Below are positions 63,190-64,000 of a DNA stretch of 64,000 bases, in pieces. Where the stretch lies: assembly GCF_003268675.1 (NCBI RefSeq), contig NZ_CP029378.1, positions 1,984,001-2,048,000 on the forward strand. Reading direction: 5' to 3'. A program made the translations under genes and the position numbers. This DNA is from Streptomyces bacillaris. GTDB lineage: Bacteria > Actinomycetota > Actinomycetes > Streptomycetales > Streptomycetaceae. Each line of letters starts with the position of its first letter. Positions within the stretch are counted from its first letter, which is position 1. The notes under the pieces are model-generated. The model was not told the DNA's origin, did not search any database, and saw nothing but the letters and a program-made list of their open reading frames with translations.

Positions 63190-63999
63190 CTACGCCGCCG
63201 GGTTCTTCACATGGTGGCGGCCCAGCGGCACCACCATCGGGGTGGCGGACGCCGGGTCCTCGATCACCGAGCAGCGCATCCCGAAGACCTCGCCGACCAG
63301 CTCCTCCGTCACGATGTCGACGGGCGCCCCCTCCGCCAGGATCCGGCCGCCCTTCATGGCGATCATGTGGTCCGCGTACCGGCAGGCGAGGTTCAGGTCG
63401 TGGAGCACCGCGACCATGGTGACGCCGCGCTCCCGGTTGAGGTCGGTGAGCAGGTCGAGGACGTCGAGCTGGTGGCTGGCGTCCAGATAGGTGGTCGGCT
63501 CGTCGAGCAGCAGGATGTCCGTGCGCTGCGCCAGCGCCATCGCGATCCACACCCGCTGGCGCTGACCGCCGGAGAGTTCGTCCACCGGCCGGTCGGCCAG
63601 CTCCAGGACGTCGGTGGAGAGCAGCGCCTGCGCGACCGCCTCGTCGTCCTCGGCGCTCCAGCGGCGGAACCAGCCCTGGTGCGGGTAGCGGCCGCGGCCG
63701 ACCAGGTCGGAGACGGTGATGCCCTCGGGGGCGGTGGGGCTCTGCGGCAGGATGCCGAGGACGGCGGCGACCTCCTTGGTGGGCATCTCCTGGATGGACC
63801 GGCCGTTCAGGAGCACCGCCCCGGCGGTGGGGGCGAGCAGCCGGGCCATCGAGCGCAGCAGGGTCGACTTGCCGCAGGCGTTGGGGCCGACGATGACGGT
63901 GATCCGCCCGGGCGGGACGGTCACGCTGAGGTCGCGGACGATCTCCCGCTCGCCGTAGCCGAGCCGGACGTCCCGGGCTTCCAAGGTGTGCTCAGCCAC
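63190..63999 (-). CDS. FecE-type siderophore ABC transporter ATP-binding protein
   Basis: The 269-residue ATPase has Walker A GPNACGKSTLLRSMA, Q-loop GILPQSPTAPEG, signature DELSGGQRQRVWIAMALAQ, Walker B ILLLDEPTTYLD and switch His in AVLHDLNLACRYADHM. This matches FepC/FecE importers of ferric siderophores. GTG at 63999, one base from the window end; the partner permease genes are presumably just beyond. Downstream is the substrate-binding lipoprotein gene, after 130 bp containing the iron box. Confidence 0.93.
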   Translation of the reverse strand: MAEHTLEARDVRLGYGEREIVRDLSVTVPPGRITVIVGPNACGKSTLLRSMARLLAPTAGAVLLNGRSIQEMPTKEVAAVLGILPQSPTAPEGITVSDLVGRGRYPHQGWFRRWSAEDDEAVAQALLSTDVLELADRPVDELSGGQRQRVWIAMALAQRTDILLLDEPTTYLDASHQLDVLDLLTDLNRERGVTMVAVLHDLNLACRYADHMIAMKGGRILAEGAPVDIVTEELVGEVFGMRCSVIEDPASATPMVVPLGRHHVKNPAA

Positions 64000-64000
64000 G

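Overview
This is high-GC actinobacterial chromosome from a Streptomyces. The evidence is very high GC with G/C-ending codons, frequent GTG starts, two tandem conservons (cvnABCD), an HU protein with a histone-H1-like tail (HupS), NsdA, NdgR and a GlnR-type nitrogen operator. As far as I remember that genome, gene order from glnD (left edge) to accB (about 54.4 kb) matches one conserved block of the S. coelicolor core (around SCO5585 down to SCO5535). From about 54.7 kb the content changes to secreted glycosidases, small secreted proteins and iron uptake, and looks more accessory.

Layout. 0-2.8 kb: nitrogen operon amtB-glnK-glnD (minus strand, glnD cut by the window edge) behind a GlnR box. 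2.9-9.5 kb: nsdA, an orphan primase/polymerase-like gene, ftsY, an LLM oxidoreductase and the glucose permease gene glcP. 9.7-14.8 kb: smc, a 70-residue coiled-coil protein and acylphosphatase. 15-17.3 kb: a secreted CAP-domain protein, an HxlR regulator and mutM. 17.4-25.7 kb: the minus-strand housekeeping run fakA-like/recG/rsmD/coaD/DivIVA-like/DUF177/rpmF/rnc. 25.9-31.8 kb: rpmB, thiL-thiD, a stand-alone Lrp/AsnC ligand-binding protein, ddl, and plsC-gpsA. 31.8-36 kb: cofC (F420 biosynthesis), a small OB-like protein, hupS, a small conserved protein and leuCD, with ndgR divergent from leuC. 37.2-37.7 kb: five tRNA genes (Glu x3, Gln x2). 37.8-40.9 kb: HAD hydrolase, gltX and an FAH-family enzyme. 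41-41.3 kb: a highly structured intergenic element and a 61-codon gene with a duplicated TANPRRT motif. 41.9-52.5 kb: conservons 1 and 2. 52.6-54.4 kb: accE and accB. 54.7-61.9 kb: GH101 endo-alpha-N-acetylgalactosaminidase, GH64 beta-1,3-glucanase, a truncated secreted-protein remnant, a small secreted protein and a YceI protein. 62-64 kb: siderophore-binding lipoprotein and FecE-type ATPase behind a DtxR/DmdR iron box.

How the genes fit together. GlnK senses nitrogen and regulates AmtB, with GlnD as its modifying enzyme. LeuCD and NdgR form a leucine-biosynthesis/regulator pair. Three tRNA-Glu and two tRNA-Gln genes lie within 1 kb of gltX; streptomycetes normally charge both tRNA species with the same GluRS and convert Glu-tRNA-Gln with GatCAB. 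The conservons encode histidine-kinase-like membrane proteins plus roadblock, DUF742 and Ras-like GTPase partners. AccB and AccE are the carboxyltransferase and epsilon subunits of an acyl-CoA carboxylase.

I found no phage, transposon, CRISPR array or classical biosynthetic cluster. The least explained items are the structured element with its neighbouring small gene (41.0-41.3 kb), a near-identical DNA tract shared by the two conservons, an insertion in the SMC hinge, a perfect 20-bp inverted repeat before the HxlR gene, and the secreted-protein remnant at 60.3 kb.
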